Source of the DNA: an uncultured Pirellulaceae bacterium
GTDB lineage: Bacteria; Planctomycetota; Planctomycetia; Pirellulales; Pirellulaceae
DNA: 64,000 nt
Assembly (NCBI GenBank): GCA_937944405.1
Contig: CALDYR010000063.1
Span: 1-64,000, forward strand
Direction: 5' to 3'
How positions within the stretch are numbered: the stretch's first letter is position 1; the number at the start of each line of letters is the position of its first letter. The notes below the pieces were generated by a model, which saw only the letters and a program-made list of their open reading frames with translations, was not told the DNA's origin and did no database searches. The translations under genes and the position numbers were made by a program. This document shows positions 1-7,772 of this stretch, piece after piece.

Positions 1-87
1 GAAAACGTCAAGCAATACGCAGACGGATTTAATCGTTATAAAAAACTGGTCGCCAGCCATCAGGCCATCGACAATGCATTAAATTAG
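1..87 (+). CDS. C-terminal fragment, possibly of an FGGY-type sugar kinase
   Basis: The window opens inside a reading frame that runs 28 codons to a TAG at 85-87. The tail, with the pattern ENVKQYADGF-RYKKLV, resembles the last helix of FGGY carbohydrate kinases, where a Tyr and an RY-x2-L pattern close the protein. That resemblance is weak and the rest of the gene lies upstream of the window, so the function is a guess. It points toward the secretion operon (convergent). Confidence 0.4.
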   Translation, partial: ENVKQYADGFNRYKKLVASHQAIDNALN

Positions 88-441
88 CAGGTCTTACCGG
101 TACTTTGTGGCACCGCCTGCGCTGAACGCGGGCCGTTTCCAGTCAATGGAATGACATTCGCCCGGATTTCCGTCAACACAGCCGTCGGTAATTCCGGCCA
201 ATCTCAATACGATTTCGAAGCTCGCCACTAAAATCTGAGAAGAGCAAAATTGGATGTCGCGTCTAACGACAAGCGATATTTTCTAACCGTGCCGACAGGA
301 ACAAAATCCGTCGTGCCATTTTTTGGGTCAGTCGACTCAACCGCCGCTCGGCGATTTCCAACTCCATCACGGTGACCGTCGGGCCGGTTGCGTTAGATGG
401 ATGGTTCGCTTGGATGGTTCGCTTGGATCGCCTTGATTCGC
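88..441. other. Intergenic region between convergent genes
   Basis: These 354 bases hold no convincing gene. I see no hairpin followed by a T-run that could end either transcript. The only structure is a short tandem repeat at 398-428, close to the stop codon of the minus-strand secretion gene, listed separately. Confidence 0.6.
398..428. repeat. 13-bp tandem repeat (2.4 copies) just past a stop codon
   Basis: The unit TGGATGGTTCGCT occurs at 398-410 and 411-423, followed by five bases of a third copy. It lies 14 bases beyond the stop codon (442-444) of the PilO-like gene. Similar short duplications are found at the 3' ends of several other genes in the window. Confidence 0.85.
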
Positions 442-1707
442 TTAGTCAGACTGGTCGGCGCTGGTGCTGTTGACGAATTCCACATCTGAAAACGGGATTC
501 CACGCGCTACCGTGACGCGCTGATCGTCGACGCGAAATGTTGCCGAACGATTGGTAATTTCGACGACTTCCCAATTTCTATCGTCCAAAGAAAAACTTTC
601 ACCGCTTTTTAAGCAGTAGCTCTGACCGTCCATGCGCGATTTGATCAACACGCTCCAACTTCCGTCGACGTTTTTCAAATTACCGGTAATACGAGTTTCC
701 AAAGCCAGTTTCAGCGGCGGAGGCTTTGGTGCTGGCGGCGGAGCTTTTTTGGGATCTTTGAAAGTCACCTTAATTTCTTTATCGGTCGACTTCGCAGGTA
801 ACCCATCGTCGGTAACTCGCACGACAAACGTGTAGCGCCCCGCAGGCTGCCCCGGGATAATCAGTTGCCCTTTGGAACCGCTGGCATCGGATTGCAACTG
901 TGCTTCTGCGACACTTGATTCTAAAAGCTCCATCGACAGCGTGTCTTCCTGATCGGCGTCCTTCGCAGTCAATGCGATGGATACTGACTTCCCAGAAGTG
1001 TAAGAAGCACTTTTGTTATCCTTGAGCGTTGGCAAGTTATTGGCGGCACCGAAAACGTCGCGTCGCACAATCGAATCCATCGCCTCCTCAATTCCTATAC
1101 CCGAATCGCCAAACGCAAACCCTAACTGCTCACGTTCGATCCCTCCAACCAAAGACAGCACTTCGATTTCAATGGTCGCCGAAATTTTGCCCGTGCGGGT
1201 CCGGGACTTCCCGGCCGCTTCGGTGATCGGCGTCAGTTTAAGGGTCCTGATGCGATGCATTGCATCGGCCGAATAAAAAGTGTTGAGAAATTCAACCAAC
1301 TGCTTCAACGTTAGCCGCGGTCGAATGGTGAACGACATTTGTTCGGCAACGTCGTTCGATTCGAACTTCAATGTGGTGTTTCGCCCCGGGTCAACGCCTG
1401 CGAGATTCACCCCGATGTCTTCACGGAGTGTTTTCTTGAGCCACGCAATATATTGATTCTTCGCGTCCGAAATATCGCTCGTGAGGCTCGTTTCCAGATA
1501 ATAGCGTTTCCGTTTCGCTGCCTGGATTCCCTGCAGCGTTTTGTTCTCTTGATCGGCGAGTCTTGTTTCGATTCCCTGCAGTGTCGCGATGTTAGCGTTG
1601 TAATTCGCGAGAAACCAGAAAAATCCAACAAACAACGCCCCCACCACAAGGGCACCGATCGTCACATACGCCAGTGTTTTTTCACGTTGAGTCAGGTTGC
1701 TGATCAT
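442..1707 (-). CDS. PilO/GspM-like secretion protein with cadherin-like and PilP/GspC HR-like domains
   Basis: This 421-residue inner-membrane protein is the last gene of the secretion operon and overlaps the PilM/PilN gene by ATGA. One N-terminal membrane segment (about 12-36) is followed by a coiled region (40-90) and a PilO/GspM-type periplasmic domain (about 100-190). Residues 225-317 look like a cadherin/Ig-type beta domain (acidic ALTAKDADQEDTLSMELL, then YTFVVRVTDDG). A proline linker (319-331) leads to a last beta domain (332-411). Its pattern, ITGNL...CLKSGESF...WEVVEI...ATFRV, is that of PilP and the HR domain of GspC, which bind the secretin. The protein is much longer than usual GspM (about 160) or PilO (about 200). 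By inference it joins the inner-membrane platform to the secretin. The PilO part is fairly secure; the HR call is from pattern only. Confidence 0.75.
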   Translation of the reverse strand: MISNLTQREKTLAYVTIGALVVGALFVGFFWFLANYNANIATLQGIETRLADQENKTLQGIQAAKRKRYYLETSLTSDISDAKNQYIAWLKKTLREDIGVNLAGVDPGRNTTLKFESNDVAEQMSFTIRPRLTLKQLVEFLNTFYSADAMHRIRTLKLTPITEAAGKSRTRTGKISATIEIEVLSLVGGIEREQLGFAFGDSGIGIEEAMDSIVRRDVFGAANNLPTLKDNKSASYTSGKSVSIALTAKDADQEDTLSMELLESSVAEAQLQSDASGSKGQLIIPGQPAGRYTFVVRVTDDGLPAKSTDKEIKVTFKDPKKAPPPAPKPPPLKLALETRITGNLKNVDGSWSVLIKSRMDGQSYCLKSGESFSLDDRNWEVVEITNRSATFRVDDQRVTVARGIPFSDVEFVNSTSADQSD

Positions 1708-3287
1708 GGCTGACTTCCTTCTGAAGAGTTCGCGCCTTTTGGTGATTCAACGCGTCCGAATGCAATAGCGCGTCGATTTAATTTATTGAGGTCCAGCTTC
1801 ACAGTTTCGGGTAGTCGCAAATGATATTCGAAGGTCGAAGGATAATCGCTCTTTTGATCTGGCGCGATCGTTCCGGTGTCAATGGGTTCCACTTCATACG
1901 GTCGCTGGCTGAGGGCCTTGATCAGTTGATCGGTTTTAGCGAGGTCTTCCACAATCCTGCCGCGAAGTACGATCTTCGGCGTGCCGTCGCGTTGTACCGA
2001 CGCGGTAAACGAATCGGCGATGACGTCGTCGGGCAACAGGTAACGCCCGCTGAAATCGGAAAGCTCTGTCAACCAATTGACATCATTGATCTTCCACTGA
2101 TCGAGCAACCGAACTTCGTTAAGCTGCTGATCGACCGACGGGAATCGACCGTCGCCTTGGTTGATCTTAATCGCGTCGACCACGTTCGCTTTGGCAATTT
2201 CAATCTGTAGTGATTGCGATCGTAAAGTCAGCCAAGCAGATAACAATCCCACAAACCCAACCAATGCGAACAACCCGGCATAAAAGTAAAGCTTGGAATA
2301 GTCTGCCTTTATAATCTCTGTTTTACGCACGTTGGCAAAATCGAGCTGGGGCGATTTGCCATCAATTTCCGACTTCAAAGCGCCAAACAAGGACGTGAGC
2401 CGAGCCCGATCGACTTCGCCGCTTTCTTGGTCATCGTCTTGGGCGGTTCGATTGGATGAGGAATTTCCAGCGGCATCGGTGGCAACATCCATCAGGCTCA
2501 AAGGATCGACGAAACTTACCGATAGTCCAAGTTTCCCTTCGAGATCGCCTTTGAGATGGCGATACCGAGCCTCTTCACCCGAGACAGCGACGGACTCAAT
2601 GGCTTCGCCGCCGGAGGATAGTTTGTGAGATGCGAGCGTCCGCCGGACTTCGGTGACCAACTGTTTGGCACGCTGATCTGCCGATAGCGTTCTGGGCAAA
2701 CGCACGGTGCGTGTCGAAACCAATTCTCCTTTCTGCACGATGCTCATGTCGGTCGAATCAAGGTTCTGGTCGACGATTAACAGGCTGTCGTTTTCGCTAA
2801 ATTTGACCTTCAACAAATCCAAGGTTGCAAACGGCCGAAGCACAATGCGTTTGAGCCGCAATCCAGCATGTTGGGAAATCGTCGCGATGCGGGACTCCAA
2901 CTGAGGGTTGATCGCGGCCGCTAAAACCCTTCGTGGCGCTTCGGGATCGTGAGACAGTGGCACGTAATCCAGTTTCCACTGATCGTTCAAAGACGCAAAT
3001 TCATTACGGGCTTGAAATCGGATCATTTCGGGCAATTCGCCGTCGGGCGCCGGAGGGACCGTAAGTTCACGAATCTCCGCTAAAGATCGGCTCACGATCG
3101 CGACCAAGTCAGCTTTGACCGCGTTAAAGGAACTGAGCTGTTCCTTTAACCTTTGCCCAACGGTTTCATCATCGTCTCCATTGACATCGACGACCAACAC
3201 CTTGCTGACGCGCGAACGGAGACCAGATTTTTGCGCAATCGCGACCAGCAATTGCTCTTCTTCAAATTCAATAGCGACAAAGGCCAT
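1704..3287 (-). CDS. gspL: GspL-like (PilM-PilN fused) assembly platform protein
   Basis: A 527-residue bitopic protein. The first 320 residues have the look of a cytoplasmic actin-like PilM/GspL domain: a MAFVAIEFEEEQLLVA start, then LLIVDQNLDSTDMSIV as a phosphate-loop-like strand. A single membrane segment sits at about 333-355, and a PilN/GspL-type periplasmic domain follows (VNWLTELSDFSGRYLLPDDV, then a ferredoxin-like fold). In type II secretion GspL recruits the ATPase GspE to the membrane and pairs with GspM. Its 3' end overlaps the PilO-like gene by four bases, so the two are translationally coupled. It is separated by 48 bases from gspK upstream. Cytoplasmic acidic linkers (DDDQESGEVD) precede the membrane segment. 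Confidence 0.8.
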   Translation of the reverse strand: MAFVAIEFEEEQLLVAIAQKSGLRSRVSKVLVVDVNGDDDETVGQRLKEQLSSFNAVKADLVAIVSRSLAEIRELTVPPAPDGELPEMIRFQARNEFASLNDQWKLDYVPLSHDPEAPRRVLAAAINPQLESRIATISQHAGLRLKRIVLRPFATLDLLKVKFSENDSLLIVDQNLDSTDMSIVQKGELVSTRTVRLPRTLSADQRAKQLVTEVRRTLASHKLSSGGEAIESVAVSGEEARYRHLKGDLEGKLGLSVSFVDPLSLMDVATDAAGNSSSNRTAQDDDQESGEVDRARLTSLFGALKSEIDGKSPQLDFANVRKTEIIKADYSKLYFYAGLFALVGFVGLLSAWLTLRSQSLQIEIAKANVVDAIKINQGDGRFPSVDQQLNEVRLLDQWKINDVNWLTELSDFSGRYLLPDDVIADSFTASVQRDGTPKIVLRGRIVEDLAKTDQLIKALSQRPYEVEPIDTGTIAPDQKSDYPSTFEYHLRLPETVKLDLNKLNRRAIAFGRVESPKGANSSEGSQP

Positions 3288-3335
3288 GCTGTTTTCAACA
3301 AAAGGAAAGGAATTCGGAAATCTAGTTTGTGTTGG

Positions 3336-4910
3336 CTAAAAATCGGAGCCAGAGCCAAAATCACCACCAAGCACATCGACGGAAAAGGTGCCCTGCAAAT
3401 GTGTTTTGTCTCGCCAGAAGACTAGCTTGGGAATTTCCTCCGTGGCGTCAATTATTGCTTCTGCACGCGAGGTTCCTACTCCGTCGCCGAAATAACCGAT
3501 TACTTCTGCCTGATAAACGTCACCACCGACACAAATGAACGGCATCAATGTCCGCATGGTTGGCAAATCGACCAAGAACTCGGTCAACAACCAAGTCTCG
3601 TAGTTGCGATTGATGTCCAAAAAATCGGGATCGTCCAGCTCAAATTCGCGCACTTGGATGATGCGGTCTATCAATTCTAAATCCATCCCGGGAATGCCTT
3701 CCAGTGTGCGGCGCGGTGCCTGCATGATGTTGATGCGTCCCGGGATCGAATCGCCCTCGTACACGGTCAAACTTTTCATCGCTGTGGTCATCGATATCCC
3801 CAAGGTTTCGATGTTGATCGGGGAACGCAGGAAGACAACTCCCCCTTCTTCGTTTTCGATCTCCACGTAGGTTTCAACCAAATCAACGACACTGCCGAAC
3901 GTGAAGGTGCCCTGCTCCCCCCCCGTAAGTTCAAAAGGAACCTCCGCAGCGGACTGAATCACATCTCCCTCAGGATCCGGCGTTGATGAACTCGGCCCAT
4001 TGATTCGATACTGCAGAATATAATTGGTCCACTCGTCGTTGAACGCGGACCGCAAGTCATCATGCAGCAAATCCAGATCGGTTCCGTTGATGTTGATCCG
4101 CACCAGGCCCTCGCCATTGAGGTTGCTCTCTTTACTGAACAGGGTGATGTAATTGGCCCACCCTAAGTGCATATCGGCATCCAACGAAGAGGCATTGGTG
4201 CCAGCGGTTTCGTTGTCGTCTAAAACTCCGTTGCGGTTGACGTCAAGCCCGAACAGTAACTCCGGCGTAACATCACGGACCAACAACATTTCATCCAGGC
4301 TATCCATTGGTCCATTTTTTACGTCGTACGCTGGAGATAACCCTTGGTAATAAGAGCCCTCGGTTCCAAAATCACGCACATCATCATCGGAATCGACCCA
4401 ATCAAGGAGCGAATCAGCGATCTCTTCGGTCATACCCGGCAACGCCATCAGAATCTGTCGGGCACTGCCGGGTTGCCAGTTGTCGTAGAACGGCAACGCA
4501 TTGATATTGATTTTGCTTGATTCATCGACCAATCCAAACCGATAGCCCTCGGGAATTGCATCCTCATTGAGATTGGGCGCGACCACGGCAAACCGTCCCA
4601 CCAATTCCAAATTATTGACGTCGATCGAGGCGGGGACGCCCTGAAACATTTCGACATTGTCCCACAACCCGCCTTTGGCAAAGATGTCCTGCCGCTGGGC
4701 CGCAAGAAACAACCGCACATAATCCACCCCCGAATCAGCCAAGTACTTTGACTGCACCCGCCGTGATAAAACGCGCGACGCCTGCAGTTCCACTTGCATC
4801 AGCGTGGTGAACGTGTACGCAGCCAAAGTCATCATCACGACAGTGACCAACACAATAATCAATAACACACCATCGCGGTTCTGCCGCCGGTCGAGCGCGG
4901 GATTATTCAT
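3336..4910 (-). CDS. gspK: GspK-like minor pseudopilin, unusually long
   Basis: A 524-residue type II secretion minor pseudopilin, thought to sit at the tip of the pseudopilus with GspI and GspJ. A short basic leader (MNNPALDRRQNRDG) is followed by VLLIIVLVTVVMMTL, without Glu at position 5, as is usual for GspK. Two helix-hairpin-helix-like segments, ALPGMTEEIADSLLDWVD and EGIPGMDLELIDRII, are typical of the GspK alpha domain. DVNRNGVLDDNE looks like a calcium-binding EF-type loop. GspK of proteobacteria is about 330 residues, so there is roughly 190 extra. It overlaps gspJ by eight bases, giving coupled translation. Confidence 0.85.
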   Translation of the reverse strand: MNNPALDRRQNRDGVLLIIVLVTVVMMTLAAYTFTTLMQVELQASRVLSRRVQSKYLADSGVDYVRLFLAAQRQDIFAKGGLWDNVEMFQGVPASIDVNNLELVGRFAVVAPNLNEDAIPEGYRFGLVDESSKININALPFYDNWQPGSARQILMALPGMTEEIADSLLDWVDSDDDVRDFGTEGSYYQGLSPAYDVKNGPMDSLDEMLLVRDVTPELLFGLDVNRNGVLDDNETAGTNASSLDADMHLGWANYITLFSKESNLNGEGLVRININGTDLDLLHDDLRSAFNDEWTNYILQYRINGPSSSTPDPEGDVIQSAAEVPFELTGGEQGTFTFGSVVDLVETYVEIENEEGGVVFLRSPINIETLGISMTTAMKSLTVYEGDSIPGRINIMQAPRRTLEGIPGMDLELIDRIIQVREFELDDPDFLDINRNYETWLLTEFLVDLPTMRTLMPFICVGGDVYQAEVIGYFGDGVGTSRAEAIIDATEEIPKLVFWRDKTHLQGTFSVDVLGGDFGSGSDF

Positions 4911-5952
4911 CTTCGTCCTCCAGTTTTTCGATTTCCCCTAACGGGAGATGCACCACGCTGCGATAACGTTCGAACCGCCCCTGAGATAGGACCTCCGATT
5001 CAAAACGTTCACCGTTGAGGTTGGTATCAATGGCGATGCTGATCTCTACCGCCGTTGGGAACCCCTCATTTTCAGTTGAATTCCACTGCGACAGCCACTC
5101 GGTGCCATCAAAGTAGCGAAACGCTAACTCCACAACCTCAGGTGCCACCATTTGCGAATACGCTTTGGGGGTGGTGGGATCGATACCGCCTTGGTAGAAC
5201 GCCACCGCCCGGTCGATTTCGTCTCGAAATAACCCGCGCTGATTTCCACGTGATCCGCTGCCACCGGAGTTTTGGAAAACACTCGATGCGTTTTGCTCAG
5301 CTGCAGCCGAAACATAATAAACGACCTGTTTAATATCGGCCCCCGTTGTCACCTCATCCTGGGCAGTTCGAATCAGCGGATGGTACTGATCGATGCGCGG
5401 TAAACGGCTGATGTCCAACCAGATGTAGCTTGGACTTCCAATCAACCCCACTGACCAATCGGTTTCCTCTTCGTCTTGGTCACTTTGATCGGCGGATTGA
5501 GCATTGGTTGACGCAACTCCGCCGGACGCACCCGAGGGATTTGAATCTGAATCTGAATCTGAATCTGAATCTGAATCTGAATTTGAATTTGAATTTGACG
5601 TGTCTGATGAATCAGTAGACGATGCGTTTGTCGGCACAACTCCCGCAATTAGCTGCTGAGAAAGCAGGACTTCCTCCAATCCTGAAAAATCGGCGGCTTG
5701 GAACTGCACCGCAGCCCTCACGTCGTTGCCGATCATCGCCAACACGTTTCGCGCGATTTGCTTACGTTCGATCGACGCCTGAACGCGGGCCAGTGAAAAT
5801 AGGTTAACGTAAATGGCCGTGGCGATGGTACTGATCACGATGATCGTCAGTCCTAGCGCCAACAGCAACTCCAACAACGTGTACCCGATTCGCAAGGCAG
5901 TTCTGCTAGGGAGCAAAGACTGACTTGGGTTGCGGTAAGAGCGCACTTTCAT
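4903..5952 (-). CDS. gspJ: GspJ-like minor pseudopilin with Ser-Asp repeat
   Basis: A 349-residue prepilin-like protein. The leader ends at RIG and is followed by YTLLELLLALGLTIIVIS, giving the prepilin peptidase site with Glu at +5. It is the third of the minor pseudopilins, next to gspI (ATGA overlap) and gspK (8-base overlap). About residues 119-138 form a Ser-Asp/Ser-Asn repeat encoded by a pure hexamer microsatellite. This sits in an acidic, disordered insertion (to about residue 165) not found in the GspJ proteins I know (about 200 residues). The globular part resumes at WSVGLIGSPSYIWLDISR. The insertion is likely exposed in the periplasm. Confidence 0.85.
   Translation of the reverse strand: MKVRSYRNPSQSLLPSRTALRIGYTLLELLLALGLTIIVISTIATAIYVNLFSLARVQASIERKQIARNVLAMIGNDVRAAVQFQAADFSGLEEVLLSQQLIAGVVPTNASSTDSSDTSNSNSNSDSDSDSDSDSDSNPSGASGGVASTNAQSADQSDQDEEETDWSVGLIGSPSYIWLDISRLPRIDQYHPLIRTAQDEVTTGADIKQVVYYVSAAAEQNASSVFQNSGGSGSRGNQRGLFRDEIDRAVAFYQGGIDPTTPKAYSQMVAPEVVELAFRYFDGTEWLSQWNSTENEGFPTAVEISIAIDTNLNGERFESEVLSQGRFERYRSVVHLPLGEIEKLEDEDE
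5543..5596. repeat. Hexanucleotide microsatellite (9 units) inside gspJ
   Basis: On the plus strand six copies of GAATCT (5543-5578) are followed by three of GAATTT (5579-5596). On the coding strand they read as alternating Ser-Asp and Ser-Asn codons. The unit is a multiple of three, so changes in copy number lengthen or shorten the protein without shifting frame. Confidence 0.95.
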
Positions 5953-6368
5953 TGGTCTTCCTCCGGGTTGTAATCGGGGTCGGGCAACAATCGCACCAAC
6001 GACATTTCGATGTCCTGTTGGTTACGCTGTCGAACCGAAACGGTCGCCAACAACAGCCCTGCAACATTCGACTCAACTACATCGACCGAGTATTGCCATT
6101 GCGGCCGGTTAGGGATGTCCGATCCACTGGATGGTTGAGGCTCAATCACGCCTCCCGCTAATTCCGCCATTACTGAATCGCAAATCAGAGTCGCGTCGAA
6201 CTGACGTCTGGCCCGATCAGCGGCGCGATAGCCCAGATAAAAGAATTGGCTCACGATCGTCATCGAAGTACCAAGAATCGCGATCGAAAGAATCACTTCC
6301 AATAGGCTCAGCCCCTGGCGGTTGGCCGATCGAATCAGCCGCTTTCGATTGCGATTTTTGAATGTCAT
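5949..6368 (-). CDS. gspI: GspI-like minor pseudopilin
   Basis: A 139-residue prepilin. I start it at the ATG at 6368: the basic leader MTFKNRNRKRLIRSANRQG then ends in Gly before LSLLEVILSIAIL, a standard prepilin peptidase site with Glu at +5. The frame is open farther upstream but only from a TTG, which would give an implausibly long leader. The size fits GspI (about 120-130 residues). GspI starts the tip complex with GspJ and GspK. Its stop overlaps the gspJ start (ATGA). Confidence 0.85.
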   Translation of the reverse strand: MTFKNRNRKRLIRSANRQGLSLLEVILSIAILGTSMTIVSQFFYLGYRAADRARRQFDATLICDSVMAELAGGVIEPQPSSGSDIPNRPQWQYSVDVVESNVAGLLLATVSVRQRNQQDIEMSLVRLLPDPDYNPEEDQ

Positions 6369-6493
6369 GTCAGTGATTGAAGAATCAATGTTGCGATTGA
6401 ATAGTAGGTGCAGAAGGTCAAACGGGCCGCCGGTCGCGTTGGAAACAGTACATAGTTTGGTCGGACCGGCGACCAAACCAAATCGCGTTGGGT

Positions 6494-7096
6494 TCAGCGT
6501 TCACCGGCGGGAACTCTTTTAGCAATGCCCGTCAGCCCGCGTAGCACGACGGAAGTAAAATTCTGTTTGTCATCCTTGAGGTAGACTCTGGCGTCCTGTG
6601 ATGTTCCGTCGGGATAGAACAGAATTGGCCGGATCGTCGATCCATCGCTAGACCCGTTTCGCGCGAATGCATCAGCCGATCTGCTGTCGCTGGAAGTGAT
6701 GCCGTTGGCGAACCGGACCCCCGCGGGCAGCTGATTTTCTCCGAAGTCTCGCCGCGCGTTGTTCGTCGCTGCCCGCGCCTTTTGCGCGGCCAGTCCTCTT
6801 TGGGCCGTAATCTGAACAAAGGGCGCGACGTTAAACCAATCGCTCTCAATTTGAAAAAACAGCGCCTGGATCTGGCCAGATTTGATCGCCTGCACCCGGG
6901 CTTGCCCCATCGCGACGCGCACTTGGTCGGCCGACTGTCGCAGCGCTTGGGCCCCCATCGTGCGGGTCGCCAGAGGGATCGCGAGTGCGAATATCATGAC
7001 CATCACACCCAAGACCAAAATCAATTCGATCAAGGTAAACGCGTTTTCACGATGTCGTTTGCTTTGCATGTAGTTTGATGGTTGAGAGGTGGGCAT
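6494..7096 (-). CDS. gspH: GspH-like pseudopilin with Ala at the cleavage site
   Basis: A 200-residue prepilin. The leader MPTSQPSNYMQSKRHRENA is followed by FTLIELILVLGVMVMIFALA. Glu +5 is present but the residue before the cut is Ala, not the usual Gly. I choose the ATG at 7096 because a GGAG lies 12 bases upstream. An internal ATG at 7069 (MQSKRHRENA) has no such site, and the farthest possible start is a TTG at 7117. GspH links the major pseudopilin shaft to the tip complex. A 166-base gap with two hairpins separates it from gspG. Confidence 0.8.
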   Translation of the reverse strand: MPTSQPSNYMQSKRHRENAFTLIELILVLGVMVMIFALAIPLATRTMGAQALRQSADQVRVAMGQARVQAIKSGQIQALFFQIESDWFNVAPFVQITAQRGLAAQKARAATNNARRDFGENQLPAGVRFANGITSSDSRSADAFARNGSSDGSTIRPILFYPDGTSQDARVYLKDDKQNFTSVVLRGLTGIAKRVPAGER

Positions 7097-7200
7097 CCGT
7101 ACTTGTTTCTCCAGCAAATGACACTTCGGACGACGAAGTTATTGGGCGCCGAAACAATTTGGATTTCCCAAACGCAGTTCCGATCTCAGTGAATCACTCC

Positions 7201-7259
7201 TTGGGAGGTAACTTCCCAAACGACCGCTTCTTAAACGTTCAGGACCCCTAAATGAACGT
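7201..7259 (-). promoter_or_regulatory. Two hairpins in the gspG-gspH gap, possible attenuator or mRNA processing site
   Basis: Reading along the transcript, the first stem-loop begins three bases after the gspG stop: ACGTTCA (7235-7241) pairs with TGAACGT (7253-7259) around an 11-base loop. A second pairs TTGGGA (7201-7206) with TCCCAA (7214-7219) around seven bases. Neither is followed by a T-run, so they are not classical intrinsic terminators. Their position fits a partial transcription barrier or RNA-stabilising element that would leave gspG more abundant than the minor pseudopilins. Confidence 0.45.
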
Positions 7260-7262
7260 CGT

Positions 7263-7712
7263 CTATCCATTGGTGCCTGGGATGTCGTCGGATGTTCCAT
7301 GTTGGCCATCTTTACCGGCCGATGAAATGGTCACCTGATCAGTCGAGTCGTTAGCGGAGTACTTGTAAGGGTTTTGCCAAGGGTCAACCGGAATCGAGCT
7401 CCCTTCTAAATAAGGTCCCCCCCAGGTCGCGGAGTTCATCCCCGGCGGAATGGCAATTAAGTTATCCAATGACTTGGGGTAGGGGTTGCCATTGAGTTTG
7501 TACATTGTGCAGGCGTTCTTAAGAATCTTAATCTGTGCGTAAGCCGCCTTCGACTGCGAACTGGATTGAAGATTTAAAACCGCGACGGTCGACAACGACG
7601 CCAGGATGACCAAAATCGCCATCACCAACAACAGTTCCAACAGCGTAAAGCCCGATTGTCGTTGGCTGCGGTAAATCGATCGTTTTCGCGAAGTTTTTCT
7701 AAAAGTACTCAT
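7263..7712 (-). CDS. gspG: GspG major pseudopilin
   Basis: A 149-residue major pseudopilin that polymerises into the piston of the type II secretion system. The leader MSTFRKTSRKRSIYRSQRQSG precedes FTLLELLLVMAILVILASL with Glu +5. The rest follows the GspG pattern: YAQIKILKNACTMYKLN, YPKSLDNL, WGGPYL, DPWQNPYKY, and the calcium-site end SSAGKDGQHGTSDDI. The start at 7712 is set by a strong GAGGAGAG ribosome site eight bases upstream. A farther ATG would add 16 residues to the leader. It is the only gene of the operon with so strong a ribosome site, which fits the need for many copies. Confidence 0.93.
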   Translation of the reverse strand: MSTFRKTSRKRSIYRSQRQSGFTLLELLLVMAILVILASLSTVAVLNLQSSSQSKAAYAQIKILKNACTMYKLNGNPYPKSLDNLIAIPPGMNSATWGGPYLEGSSIPVDPWQNPYKYSANDSTDQVTISSAGKDGQHGTSDDIPGTNG

Positions 7713-7720
7713 ATAAACAA

Positions 7721-7728
7721 CTCTCCTC
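7721..7728 (-). promoter_or_regulatory. Strong ribosome binding site of gspG
   Basis: The coding strand reads GAGGAGAG eight bases before the ATG at 7712. It decides between two possible starts of gspG and is stronger than those of the neighbouring pseudopilin genes. Confidence 0.75.
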
Positions 7729-7772
7729 AAATCTCGTTTGGTTTCAATGGATGGATACAAGTATCATTGAAT

